A stretch of 7,498 bases of DNA, taken from contig JBBITW010000169.1 in NCBI GenBank assembly GCA_037440525.1, positions 1 through 7,498 of the forward strand, read 5' to 3'. Of the stretch, positions 1 through 7,346 are shown piece after piece (position 1 is the stretch's first letter; every line of letters begins with the position of its first letter). The notes beneath the pieces were generated by a model. That model did not search any database. It saw only the letters and a program-made list of their open reading frames with translations, and was not told where the DNA came from. The translations under genes were made by a program, and so were the position numbers. Origin of the DNA: JBBITW01 sp037440525. Lineage in GTDB: Bacteria; Desulfobacterota; BSN033; UBA1163.

Positions 1-6
1 ATGATT

Positions 7-87
7 TTATAAGATTTTCTCAGACATCCCTGCCAGATCACTAAATTCCCCGCTTAAGTGATGCATTATATCTTTTAGATTTATCAT
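7..87 (-). CDS. possible 26-residue ORF after tctB
   Basis: A short open frame begins with ATG 7 bases after the tctB stop codon and ends at a TAA at 7-9. It starts MINLKDIMHHL and ends GMSEKIL. The tight spacing to tctB and the protein-like residue mix are the only support. No good ribosome binding site precedes it; the nearest purine run, AGGG within the end of tctB, is about 13 bases away. It could be a small operon-tail peptide, the start of a gene broken by a nonsense change, or chance. No family is recognised. Confidence 0.25.
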   Translation of the reverse strand: MINLKDIMHHLSGEFSDLAGMSEKIL

Positions 88-94
88 GGCTTTT

Positions 95-553
95 TTAGAT
101 CCCTAAGATACCTTTTGGAAGTCGTGCCTTAAGGCAGAGCTCAAAAAGGACATAAGAGAGAAGAGATGACAAAATGGATACAAAGATTACTACGTACCAC
201 TTTTTCGATTCAATAGAGAATAATAGAAAGGCCATTAAAAAGATCGTGGATAAAAGAAACCCGAGCCACTCCAGTATTAGTCCGTAGATAATGAGCGATA
301 GTATTACAGATAAAACTTTTATCCATTTTACATTCTCAAATATATTTTTTTGACCTTCAATTAAAATCTTCTTTTTTATATTTCTGAGGAAGATTATTAT
401 GGAAAGAGTTCCTAAGACTGACCCGCTCCAGAAGAAAAGAAAACCTGGTCCTGGACTTTGAAAACTTCCCAATCCCAATTGATATGAGTGTATGCATGTG
501 ATAATAGAGATAATTAACCAAAAGAGACTGCTTAGGCGGTCAAATCTTTCCAA
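95..553 (-). CDS. tctB: TTT transporter small membrane subunit TctB
   Basis: Small integral-membrane subunit of a tripartite tricarboxylate transporter, a secondary carboxylate importer of the inner membrane that works with the large permease TctA and a periplasmic binding protein TctC. The 152-residue product has the family's usual length and four-helix layout, with hydrophobic segments at about 8-27, 37-57, 79-112 (probably one long or two helices) and 118-140. Family signs are the SPGPGF motif at 33-38 after the first helix and the C-terminal RLPKGILG, resembling the usual TctB ending. The start codon is TTG, chosen because GGGAGGA lies 5 bases upstream and no in-frame ATG fits. Only 12 bases separate it from tctA, so the two are surely co-transcribed. 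The substrate cannot be deduced. Confidence rests on motif and context, since TctB sequences are poorly conserved. Confidence 0.85.
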   Translation of the reverse strand: MERFDRLSSLFWLIISIITCIHSYQLGLGSFQSPGPGFLFFWSGSVLGTLSIIIFLRNIKKKILIEGQKNIFENVKWIKVLSVILSLIIYGLILEWLGFLLSTIFLMAFLLFSIESKKWYVVIFVSILSSLLSYVLFELCLKARLPKGILGI

Positions 554-557
554 TGAT

Positions 558-564
558 TCCTCCC
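558..564 (-). promoter_or_regulatory. ribosome binding site fixing the TTG start of tctB
   Basis: GGGAGGA on the minus strand lies in the 12-base tctA-tctB gap, 4-5 bases before the TTG at 553-551. An ATG at 567-565 that overlaps the tctA stop (TAATG) reads into a TGA after eight codons, so it is not the tctB start. Confidence 0.75.
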
Positions 565-565
565 A

Positions 566-2062
566 TTACTCTTCTTCCAATCCTTCCCCGAGACGCCTTT
601 TTGTAATAAATGGAAGAATTATCATAAAGGCAGATACTATTAGAAAAATGGCTGATAAAGGACGCTCAAAAAAGATCATAAAACTTCCTTCGGATAGTAT
701 AAGTGATCTTCTGAGAGAGGTTTCAAGCATTGGTCCCAGAACAAAGGCAAGAACAAAAGGGGCCGCTTCATAACCGAATTTTTTTAGAAAAAATCCAATT
801 ATTCCAAAGGCTATGGCCACAAAGATATCTATTACGTTATTTTTTAGACTATATGCACCTATGCAGACAAAGAGGAGGATAAATGAGAATAGATAGGAAT
901 AAGGAATCTTTAATACTTGAATCCAGAGAGGGATAAGGGGAAGATTCAATATAAGGAGCATAATATTTCCTATATACATGCTTGCAATGACTCCCCAAAA
1001 TAGATCTGGCGAATTTTTTATCAGAAGAGGCCCTGGTTGGAGCCCAAATATCATCAGAGCCCCAAGCAGGATTGCTGTCATCGCATTGGCAGGGATACCA
1101 AGGCTCAATAATGGAATAAATGTTCCTCCAACGGCAGCATTATTACAGGCCTCGGGTGAAGCAACCCCTTCTATCATTCCTGTGCCAAAGCGGTCAGGGT
1201 CTTTTGATAATTTCTTCTCAAGTGTGTAACTTAAAAAGGTTGGAATGATGTTTCCTATTCCAGGGATGATGCCCATAAAAAAACCGAGGATTGTCCCACG
1301 GGCGATCGGCTTGGTAGACCTCTTCCAATCCTCCTTACTTGGATATAAACCGATTAACCTACCGGAGAAGACTTCCTTTTTTATCACAGTCCCGATATTT
1401 TCCAGTACCTCCGCAATACCAAAGAGACCCATGATTACAGGTGGAAGGCCTATACCATCATAGAATTCGGGAATCCCGAAGCTGAATCTTGGTCTTGCTG
1501 CAACAGGATCCATTCCAATAATTCCCACCATGACCCCGAATGCCGCCATCATGAGAGCCTTTAACATTGAACCTCGTGCAAGATAGGTGACCACTATCAT
1601 CCCCATAATCATCATTGAAAAATATTCTGGTGGACCAAATCTCAATGCAAACCTTGCAAGGGATGGGGCAAGAAAGACCAGACCAATGATACTAAAGGTT
1701 CCTGCTATAAAGGACCCAAAGGCAGATATTCCGAGGGCCGGTCCAGCCATTCCCTTCTTAGCCATCATATATCCATCCAGACAGGTGATCACCGATGCCG
1801 CCTCTCCAGGGATATTTAACATTATTGAAGTTATTGACCCCCCATACATCGCTCCATAGCATATCCCGGCTAACATGATCATTGCTGAAACCGGGCTGAT
1901 ATAAAAGGTTACAGGAAGGAGGAGTGCTATAGTAGCAACCGGTCCAAGACCCGGTAGCACTCCCACGAGTGTTCCCATCAATGCACCCATGAAACAGTAA
2001 AATAGATTATTAGGCTGAAGTGCTATGCTGAAACCATAAAAAAGACTGCTGATTGTATCCAT
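566..2062 (-). CDS. tctA: TTT transporter large permease subunit TctA
   Basis: Large, translocating subunit of a tripartite tricarboxylate transporter (TctA family) in the inner membrane. The product is 498 residues, the normal full length, with about twelve hydrophobic segments. The internally duplicated family motifs are clear: GVLPGLGP at 34-41 in the first half and GIIPGIGN at 264-271 in the second. IPGEAASV lies at 84-91. The segment EGVASPEACNNAAVGG at 298-313 is followed by LGIPANAMTAILLGAL at 321-336 and LQPGPLL at 341-347. The start ATG follows the stop of the DUF4282 gene by only 3 bases and has no strong ribosome binding site of its own, which suggests translational coupling. TctB follows after 12 bases. 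The gene order A then B differs from the classical tctCBA order, and no TctC is encoded here. The substrate (citrate, other tricarboxylate, aromatic acid or other) cannot be read from the sequence. Confidence 0.97.
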   Translation of the reverse strand: MDTISSLFYGFSIALQPNNLFYCFMGALMGTLVGVLPGLGPVATIALLLPVTFYISPVSAMIMLAGICYGAMYGGSITSIMLNIPGEAASVITCLDGYMMAKKGMAGPALGISAFGSFIAGTFSIIGLVFLAPSLARFALRFGPPEYFSMMIMGMIVVTYLARGSMLKALMMAAFGVMVGIIGMDPVAARPRFSFGIPEFYDGIGLPPVIMGLFGIAEVLENIGTVIKKEVFSGRLIGLYPSKEDWKRSTKPIARGTILGFFMGIIPGIGNIIPTFLSYTLEKKLSKDPDRFGTGMIEGVASPEACNNAAVGGTFIPLLSLGIPANAMTAILLGALMIFGLQPGPLLIKNSPDLFWGVIASMYIGNIMLLILNLPLIPLWIQVLKIPYSYLFSFILLFVCIGAYSLKNNVIDIFVAIAFGIIGFFLKKFGYEAAPFVLAFVLGPMLETSLRRSLILSEGSFMIFFERPLSAIFLIVSAFMIILPFITKRRLGEGLEEE

Positions 2063-2065
2063 CTT

Positions 2066-2476
2066 TTAAGATCTTCTCTCTTTCCATCTTTTATAATCTT
2101 CTCGAGTCCTTAGTATCTTTGGAGGTTTCTCTACTTCTATGGTCTTAGTAATCTTTCCTTCCTTTTCACCTCTGATTTCAGAAACGATAAAGAACAGGGT
2201 TTCGTAAACCCTGAAAATCACTATAAATCCTTCACAGAAAAGTCTCCATATCAGGTGTGCAAAGAAGAAAAGAGCGATCCATATTGCTGGATTGAATCTA
2301 TATCTCTCGAGAATTTCTATTTTTGGGATGGCTATCTGGGTTAAAAGAAATGGATATAATAAAATTAGCAAGAGACTTAGATTAATTACTATAAACCCCA
2401 CAATGTAAATTAATTTTATAAAAGGAACAGTGATCATTTTCTCAAAAGAAAAGAAGCCTCTTTTATTTTTCCCCAT
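2066..2476 (-). CDS. DUF4282-type small membrane protein
   Basis: A 136-residue membrane protein with a basic, F-rich N-terminus (GFFSFEKMITVPFIKLIY), two strong hydrophobic segments at about 20-48 and 64-90, and a charged cytoplasmic-type tail at 101-136. The pattern RLFCEGFIVIFRVYETL at 78-94 at the end of the second helix matches the conserved R-x-x-CE-x-x-IVxFR-x-xE signature I associate with DUF4282, a family of unknown function. A function for it is not established. It is the first gene of the likely operon and ends 3 bases before tctA, so it is probably co-expressed with, and possibly coupled to, the transporter. It is not a TctC: it lacks a signal peptide and a binding-protein fold, and is far too short. 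The ribosome binding site is weak (TGGGA about 8 bases before ATG). Confidence 0.8.
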   Translation of the reverse strand: MGKNKRGFFSFEKMITVPFIKLIYIVGFIVINLSLLLILLYPFLLTQIAIPKIEILERYRFNPAIWIALFFFAHLIWRLFCEGFIVIFRVYETLFFIVSEIRGEKEGKITKTIEVEKPPKILRTREDYKRWKERRS

Positions 2477-2526
2477 CTGTTGATTTCCCAGGAATTTATA
2501 CGAATAAAAGCATAATAATAGTTGAA

Positions 2527-2555
2527 AGGATATTACAAAACATTATATGTGTCAA
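2527..2555 (-). promoter_or_regulatory. sigma-70-like promoter for DUF4282-tctA-tctB
   Basis: On the minus strand a perfect -35 hexamer TTGACA (2555-2550) is followed by a 17-base spacer and TATCCT (2532-2527), 4 of 6 matches to the -10 consensus. Transcription would start near 2520, about 44 bases before the DUF4282 ATG. A perfect TATAAT (2547-2542) also lies inside the spacer, but nothing resembling a -35 box sits at the right distance for it. The region is AT-rich, so chance matches are possible, but the position fits. Confidence 0.55.
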
Positions 2556-2585
2556 GGAAGGCATTAAATCTAAATCTAAGAAAAA

Positions 2586-3599
2586 TTAGACAGGGGTTTT
2601 ATTTTTACTGATACGCTTCAGTAACTCCTTCTCAACGAGAGGAAGATCAGTCCAGGGGGTTGGTTTTATCTTCAACCTTCTCAATAGAATTGTCTGCATA
2701 TGGGGAACAAGAAAATTCTGCCACTTAAAAGCGAGATTGTTAGAGTCTCTCAGTAGATTGAGGAGTTTCTGAGCACGCTCAAGAGAGAGCGGATGACGCT
2801 CATCTTGGAAAATCTTTTCCATCGATTCACAAATGGATGGGTTTTTGACTAAGTGCTCTCCAATCTCAATCACCCTTTCCTTCTGATTAAACATGACCAT
2901 CAGGACAGTGGCTAATTCATCAGCCACTTCTTCTATATCGGAAGAAGGATGATCCCATCTGGTGAGAAGGATTCTGGCTGCCTCATGGAATATGGAGAAG
3001 GAAAGCATATCTTTAGTTCTTCCAAGATCCCTTAGAATCTCGTAAAGATGATGTACATATTCAGTACAGAGAAAGATTCCTGACTCATCCAAAAAGGCCT
3101 TTGTCTCTCCACACTGCTTTATACCAATGGGAAAGGGATCAAATATAAAGATTTGGTGAAGCTGGGATTCAAATCTCCTGAGGACCTCTTCTGCACTTTT
3201 TATCCGGTCTGCACTCCCCTTAGCAGCAAGAACCGTAAGACCTACTTTCCTTGGTTCTCTTCCTGATCGGTTATCCAGTACTATAAAATAGTCACCTTTT
3301 GAGGGAATTACTATTGAAAAAGAGAATCTCTCTTTAACTATCCCCTGGAATAATGGACGAGAAGTTGCAGAAAAACTTTGATAATTTATATAGTCTAAGA
3401 AATAAACCACTATCTCCCCATTGGTTTCAACCTTCACTGCCAGAACAGTGTCTTTTGGGAGATTCCTGAGCCTTACAGATTTCCATTTTCCTCCCTGTAT
3501 ATCACCACTAAGTTTTGCAATACTCCCTGCCAAAACCGGGGAGATTAAATATATCAAAAATAAGATTATTAAAAAGGGTTTAAAAATGAAGGATTTCAT
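2586..3599 (-). CDS. exported DUF4344-like protein, degenerate metallopeptidase motif
   Basis: A 337-residue protein with a Sec signal peptide: basic start MKSFIFK, hydrophobic core to residue 20, probable cleavage after PVLA (24). Residues 28-125 look like a beta-rich domain ending GDYFIVLDNRSG and LTVLA, similar in style to pre-peptidase (PPC) modules. Residues 150-285 resemble DUF4344 putative zinc metallopeptidases: CGETKAFLDESGIFLCTEYV (163-182) parallels the family's CGxxNAFY...ITLCYE, followed by FSIFHEAARILL (201-212), EEVADELATVLM (223-234) and HPLSLERAQKLLNLL (269-283). The usual HExxH reads HEAAR (H205, E206, R209), so the second zinc histidine is lost and catalysis is doubtful. 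The protein is probably periplasmic or anchored outside. It stands alone between the dnaK terminator and the DUF4282 promoter. No clear ribosome binding site precedes the ATG. The family assignment is from remembered motif patterns, not a search. Confidence 0.65.
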   Translation of the reverse strand: MKSFIFKPFLIILFLIYLISPVLAGSIAKLSGDIQGGKWKSVRLRNLPKDTVLAVKVETNGEIVVYFLDYINYQSFSATSRPLFQGIVKERFSFSIVIPSKGDYFIVLDNRSGREPRKVGLTVLAAKGSADRIKSAEEVLRRFESQLHQIFIFDPFPIGIKQCGETKAFLDESGIFLCTEYVHHLYEILRDLGRTKDMLSFSIFHEAARILLTRWDHPSSDIEEVADELATVLMVMFNQKERVIEIGEHLVKNPSICESMEKIFQDERHPLSLERAQKLLNLLRDSNNLAFKWQNFLVPHMQTILLRRLKIKPTPWTDLPLVEKELLKRISKNKTPV

Positions 3600-3605
3600 A
3601 AAAGA

Positions 3606-3634
3606 TGTTTATCATGGAATTCTTTTTTAGTCAA
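3606..3634 (-). promoter_or_regulatory. weak candidate promoter for the DUF4344-like gene
   Basis: TTGACT (3634-3629) on the minus strand is followed after 17 bases by TAAACA (3611-3606), a poor -10 hexamer. It lies between the dnaK terminator and the gene, where a promoter is expected. If used, transcription would start at about the ATG itself. Confidence 0.25.
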
Positions 3635-3660
3635 GTTATCTTCGCAATTTAGCGTAAAAT

Positions 3661-3690
3661 AAAAAGGCGAGGACAAACCCTCGCCTTTTT
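3661..3690 (-). terminator. intrinsic terminator after dnaK
   Basis: A perfect 12-base inverted repeat: AAAAAGGCGAGG (3661-3672) pairs with CCTCGCCTTTTT (3679-3690) around a 6-base loop. It has a GC-rich core (GGCGAGG/CCTCGCC) and runs of T on the outgoing side of both strands. It begins 20 bases after the dnaK stop, so it closes the hrcA-grpE-dnaK operon. By symmetry it could also stop transcripts arriving from the other direction, although no plus-strand gene is seen here. Confidence 0.93.
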
Positions 3691-3710
3691 ATATCTCATA
3701 TGGATACAGA

Positions 3711-5630
3711 TTATTTTTTATCTTTTACATCCTCATAATCGGCATCTACAACATCTTCTTGAGCCCTTGCCCTTGGGCCCTCAGAAGCTCCTGCCCCAGG
3801 GCCTCCGCCTGCGGCTCCTTTCTGAGAAGCCTTTGCGTACATTGCCTCTGCTAATTTATGAGATGTTCTGGTGAGATCCTCCTGAGCTGATTTTATGGTT
3901 CCAATGTCATTTGATTCCATTGCCTTCTTTGCCCTCGACATTGCATCCTCAATGGCCTGTTTGTCGCTGGGATCAATCTTATCACCAAACTCCTTAAGAG
4001 ATTTTTCAGTTGTATAGATAAGGGTATCAAGGTGATTTCTTGCTTCAGCCAATTCGCGTCTCTTTTTGTCCTCTTCGGCATGTGCCTCAGCATCTTTAAC
4101 CATCCTCTTTATCTCTTCTTCGGATAGACCACTTGAAGCTGTAATGCGAATTGATTGTTCTTTACCAGTCCCAAGGTCTTTTGCTGAGACATGGACGATT
4201 CCATTTGCATCAATATCAAAAGTCACCTCAATTTGTGGGACACCCCTTGGTGCAGGTGGTATTCCAACCAATTCGAATTGCCCGAGGGTCTTGTTGTCGG
4301 CTGCCATCTCCCTCTCTCCCTGGAGGACATGTATTGTTACAGCAGGTTGATTGTCCGTTGCTGTAGAGAAGATCTGGCTCTTCCTTGTTGGAATCGTTGT
4401 ATTTCGTTCGATCAGTTTCGTGAAAACGCCACCAAGTGTCTCTATACCAAGAGATAGAGGTGTGACGTCAAGGAGAAGTACATCCTTTACCTCACCCTTC
4501 AAGACACCAGCCTGAATTGCAGCCCCTATTGCTACAGCCTCATCAGGGTTTACACTCTTATTTGGTTCTCTTCCAAAGATCTCTCTCACCTTCTCCTGAA
4601 CCTTGGGCATTCTGGTCATTCCCCCTACGAGTATTACCTCATCAATGTCACGGGGGGAGAGCCCAGCGTCAGTAAGGGCCTGACGGCAAGGACCTTCGGT
4701 CATCTCAATAAGATCCTCAGTGAGTTTTTCTAATTTGGCCCTGGTCAATTTCATATTCAGATGCTTGGGACCTGATGCGTCGGCAGTGATAAAAGGTAGA
4801 TTGATATCGGTTTCCATCATGGATGAAAGTTCAATCTTGGCCTTTTCCGCAGCCTCTTTCAATCTCTGCAGAGCCATCCTATCTTTCCTTAGATCAATTC
4901 CCTGATCCTTCTTAAATTCGTCTGCTAAATAGTCTATCACTCTCTGGTCAAAGTCATCTCCACCGAGATGGGTATTCCCGTTAGTTGATTTAACCTCAAA
5001 GACACCGTCACCCAATTCAAGGATAGATATATCAAATGTACCTCCACCGAGGTCAAAGACAGCAATCTTTTCGTCCTTTTTCTTATCCAAGCCATAGGCA
5101 AGGGAAGCAGCAGTAGGCTCATTAATGATTCTTATTACATTTAGACCTGCTATCTTGCCTGCATCCTTTGTAGCTTGACGTTGACTATCATTGAAATATG
5201 CTGGGACAGTGATTACTGCATCGGTTACCTTTTCGCCAAGGTATGCCTCAGCTGTTTCCTTCATCTTCTGGAGAATGAAGGCAGAGATTTCAGGAGGGCT
5301 GTAATCCTTATCCCTAACCCTAACCCATGCATCCCCATTTTTATTTTCGATAATTTTGTATGGAAGGATTTTTAAATCTTTTTGAACCTCCGGATCACGA
5401 TATCTCCTCCCCATCAAGCGTTTGATTGAGAAGATTGTATTTTCAGAGTTGGTAATCGCCTGACGTTTGGCAATCTGACCAACTACCCTTTCTCCTTTAT
5501 CAGTAAAGGCAACAACAGAAGGAGTTATCCGGCTCCCTTCTGGGTTTGCAATTACCACAGGATCTCCTCCCTCCATTATTGCCACTACGGAGTTTGTTGT
5601 CCCTAAATCAATACCTATTGTCTTAGCCAT
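3711..5630 (-). CDS. dnaK: molecular chaperone DnaK (Hsp70)
   Basis: Cytoplasmic ATP-dependent chaperone that binds exposed hydrophobic peptide segments and cycles with DnaJ and GrpE. The product is 639 residues, full length. The nucleotide-binding domain shows the phosphate-1 motif GIDLGTTNS (6-14), VPAYFNDSQRQATKDAG (142-158), IINEPTAASLAYG (168-180), phosphate-2 DLGGGTFDIS (193-202) and the adenosine motif VILVGGMTRMPKVQ (332-345). The interdomain linker DVLLLDVTPLSLG (383-395) leads to the peptide-binding domain (about 395-505), then the helical lid (505-600), a Gly/Ala-rich linker (605-616) and the acidic tail EDVVDADYEDVKDKK. The ATG is preceded by a G-rich GGGGGA site about 7 bases away. 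It lies 26 bases after grpE, is last in its operon, and is followed by a hairpin terminator. dnaJ is not adjacent. No key residue looks altered. Confidence 0.99.
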   Translation of the reverse strand: MAKTIGIDLGTTNSVVAIMEGGDPVVIANPEGSRITPSVVAFTDKGERVVGQIAKRQAITNSENTIFSIKRLMGRRYRDPEVQKDLKILPYKIIENKNGDAWVRVRDKDYSPPEISAFILQKMKETAEAYLGEKVTDAVITVPAYFNDSQRQATKDAGKIAGLNVIRIINEPTAASLAYGLDKKKDEKIAVFDLGGGTFDISILELGDGVFEVKSTNGNTHLGGDDFDQRVIDYLADEFKKDQGIDLRKDRMALQRLKEAAEKAKIELSSMMETDINLPFITADASGPKHLNMKLTRAKLEKLTEDLIEMTEGPCRQALTDAGLSPRDIDEVILVGGMTRMPKVQEKVREIFGREPNKSVNPDEAVAIGAAIQAGVLKGEVKDVLLLDVTPLSLGIETLGGVFTKLIERNTTIPTRKSQIFSTATDNQPAVTIHVLQGEREMAADNKTLGQFELVGIPPAPRGVPQIEVTFDIDANGIVHVSAKDLGTGKEQSIRITASSGLSEEEIKRMVKDAEAHAEEDKKRRELAEARNHLDTLIYTTEKSLKEFGDKIDPSDKQAIEDAMSRAKKAMESNDIGTIKSAQEDLTRTSHKLAEAMYAKASQKGAAGGGPGAGASEGPRARAQEDVVDADYEDVKDKK

Positions 5631-5656
5631 TGTAATTCCCCCTTTAAATAAATTTT

Positions 5657-6286
5657 TTATATTTTGTTTTTATTCTGGCCCTTGGCCCCATTTTTTGGAA
5701 GCTTTGATACAGAAACCGTTGCCGGCCTTAAAAGACGATCATTCAGGAGATAACCCCTCTGGAATTCCTCCAGAATCATATTGGGTTCATGTTGGTCGGT
5801 TTCAACAACCACCATGGCCTCATGGAATTCAGGATCAAAGGGTTTTCCCAGGGAGTCAAAAGGTTTTAGACCAAATCTATTGAGGGTCTGCAGTAGCTGT
5901 TGAATAGTCAATTTAATCCCTTCAATCAAAACCCCTGTGTCCACTACCTTCTCAGCATGATTAACAGCCCTTTCGAGATTATCAATAAATGGGAGAATCG
6001 ATTTAATTAGATCCTCATTAGCAAACTTGGTCCAATCATCTTTCTCTCTTGAAGCCCGCTTTTTATAATTATCAAAGTCCGCAGCAACCCTCAAAAGACG
6101 ATCATAATTTTCCCTTGCCTCTTTCTCCTTTTCTTCAAGTTTCCTCTTCAATTCTTCAATCTCATGGTCTTTATCATCCTTTTTTTCATCAATACTTTCA
6201 GGTTTTAAGACAATCTCTGAGAGATTTTCCCTTATCTCTTTCTGCTCCGATGCCGGAGGGATCTCAGTTTTTCCAGTTTCGTTCAT
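5657..6286 (-). CDS. grpE: nucleotide exchange factor GrpE
   Basis: Homodimeric co-chaperone that drives ADP release from DnaK. The 209-residue product has an acidic, low-complexity N-terminal region (1-40), a charged helix that should form the dimeric coiled coil (about 41-85, EIEELKRKLEEKEKEAREN), the core RVAADFDNYKKRASREKDDW (66-85) and the FIDNLERAV helix (100-108). The C-terminal beta domain contains FDPEFHEAMVVVE (150-162) and the family signature GYLLNDRLLRPATVSVSK (178-195). A clean AGGAG lies 9 bases before the ATG. It sits between hrcA (16-base gap) and dnaK (26-base gap) in the standard repressor-exchange factor-chaperone order, so co-transcription is very likely. Confidence 0.98.
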   Translation of the reverse strand: MNETGKTEIPPASEQKEIRENLSEIVLKPESIDEKKDDKDHEIEELKRKLEEKEKEARENYDRLLRVAADFDNYKKRASREKDDWTKFANEDLIKSILPFIDNLERAVNHAEKVVDTGVLIEGIKLTIQQLLQTLNRFGLKPFDSLGKPFDPEFHEAMVVVETDQHEPNMILEEFQRGYLLNDRLLRPATVSVSKLPKNGAKGQNKNKI

Positions 6287-6302
6287 TTTTCTTCACTCCT
6301 GA

Positions 6303-7340
6303 TCAGTAATAATTTTCTAATATTTCTGTAAGAAGCCTTGCTGAATAATCAACAAGGGGTATGATCTTTGAATAATTCATCCTTCGTGGGCCTATGACAC
6401 CCAAGGCACCCAGGATATTTCCTTCGTAACCGTAGGTTGATGTTACCAGACTACAGGTCTCCATCTCCTGAATCTCACTCTCCGAGCCAATCGCTATCTG
6501 AACCCCTTTTGGGGCCATACATTTATCAAGGAGTTTAACCATGATGGCCTTCTCCTCAAAGGCACGAAAGAGATTTGTCATGATCGAGATATTCCCAAAT
6601 TCTGGTTCCTGAAGAATATTTGTTCTTCCTTCGATAAAGATGTCAGTTTCATCAAAGGAAGAAAGGGCCTTTTCTCCCAGTTTTATCGCCTGCATCAGAA
6701 GCCTGTCATATATATTCTTCTCTAACTTCATCTGTTCGAGGAGTTTCTCCTTCACCTGATAAAGGGTAAGACCGGTAAGCAGGCTGTTCATATAATTGGA
6801 AAGTCGTTCCAATTCTGATTGGGAAATATCTTCATCAATTTCGATAATTCGATTCTGCACAATTCCTGTTGTGCTTATAAGGATGGCAAGAACCAGATTT
6901 TTCTTTAACTTCACAAACTCTATATGTTTCAGGACAAGCATCTTCATTCTTGGAGCCCATACCACAGCTAAATAATGAGAGGATGATGAAAGGATATGGC
7001 ATGTCTGCCTGAATATTTCTTTCCCCTCAAGCTGAGATATTGAATATCTTGAGCGAATTTCTTGCTGTTCCTTACTGCTTAATTCATGAACATCAAGGAT
7101 ATAATCTATATAGAAACGAAATCCCTTCTCAGTTGGGACCCTTCCTGCAGATGTGTGGGGTTGATAGAGTAAGCCCATCTCCTCAAGATCTGCCATGATA
7201 TACCTTATAGTGGCAGGACTCAGGTTGAGATTAGACTTTTTCGATATTGTCCTTGAACCAACCGGTTCTGCAGTTAATATATAATCCTCAATTACAATCT
7301 TAAGTATATCTCTCATCCTTGGGGTAATTAATGGGGTCAT
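6303..7340 (-). CDS. hrcA: heat-inducible transcription repressor HrcA
   Basis: Cytoplasmic DNA-binding repressor of class I heat-shock genes, normally acting as a dimer on the CIRCE inverted repeat and needing GroE for activity. Counting from the chosen start, the N-terminal winged helix covers about 1-75, with SPATIRYIMADLEEMGLL (41-58) and the wing HTSAGRVPTEKGFRFYIDYI (62-81). A GAF-like middle and dimerisation region follows, and the conserved end reads LGALGVIGPRRMNYSKIIPL (310-329). An ATG two codons upstream (7346) would give 347 residues, but AAGGAG abuts it with no spacer while lying 6 bases before the ATG at 7340, so the 345-residue form is preferred. First gene of the operon, 16 bases before grpE. 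No CIRCE is visible upstream, so autoregulation is uncertain. Confidence 0.97.
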   Translation of the reverse strand: MTPLITPRMRDILKIVIEDYILTAEPVGSRTISKKSNLNLSPATIRYIMADLEEMGLLYQPHTSAGRVPTEKGFRFYIDYILDVHELSSKEQQEIRSRYSISQLEGKEIFRQTCHILSSSSHYLAVVWAPRMKMLVLKHIEFVKLKKNLVLAILISTTGIVQNRIIEIDEDISQSELERLSNYMNSLLTGLTLYQVKEKLLEQMKLEKNIYDRLLMQAIKLGEKALSSFDETDIFIEGRTNILQEPEFGNISIMTNLFRAFEEKAIMVKLLDKCMAPKGVQIAIGSESEIQEMETCSLVTSTYGYEGNILGALGVIGPRRMNYSKIIPLVDYSARLLTEILENYY

Positions 7341-7346
7341 TCCCAT

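Noticed and set aside
492..773. Plus-strand open frame of 93 codons across the tctA-tctB junction
   Set aside because: It is antisense to two well-supported membrane-protein genes, its translation resembles no family I know, and it lacks a convincing ribosome binding site.
1952..1976. GTAGCACTC...GAGTGTT, resembling a CIRCE half-site pair
   Set aside because: The spacer is 4 bases instead of 9 and the outer bases do not pair. It lies inside the tctA coding sequence at the conserved LVGVLPGLGP motif, so codon content explains it.
2562..2580. Short direct repeat of the AAATCT type downstream of the DUF4344-like gene
   Set aside because: There are only two 6-base copies in AT-rich sequence, and no hairpin or terminator structure is formed.
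3893..4093. Minus-strand open frame inside dnaK in another reading frame
   Set aside because: It is fully contained within the conserved dnaK lid-domain coding region and its product is low-information. It is a frame shadow, as are the plus-strand frames opposite dnaK, grpE and tctA.
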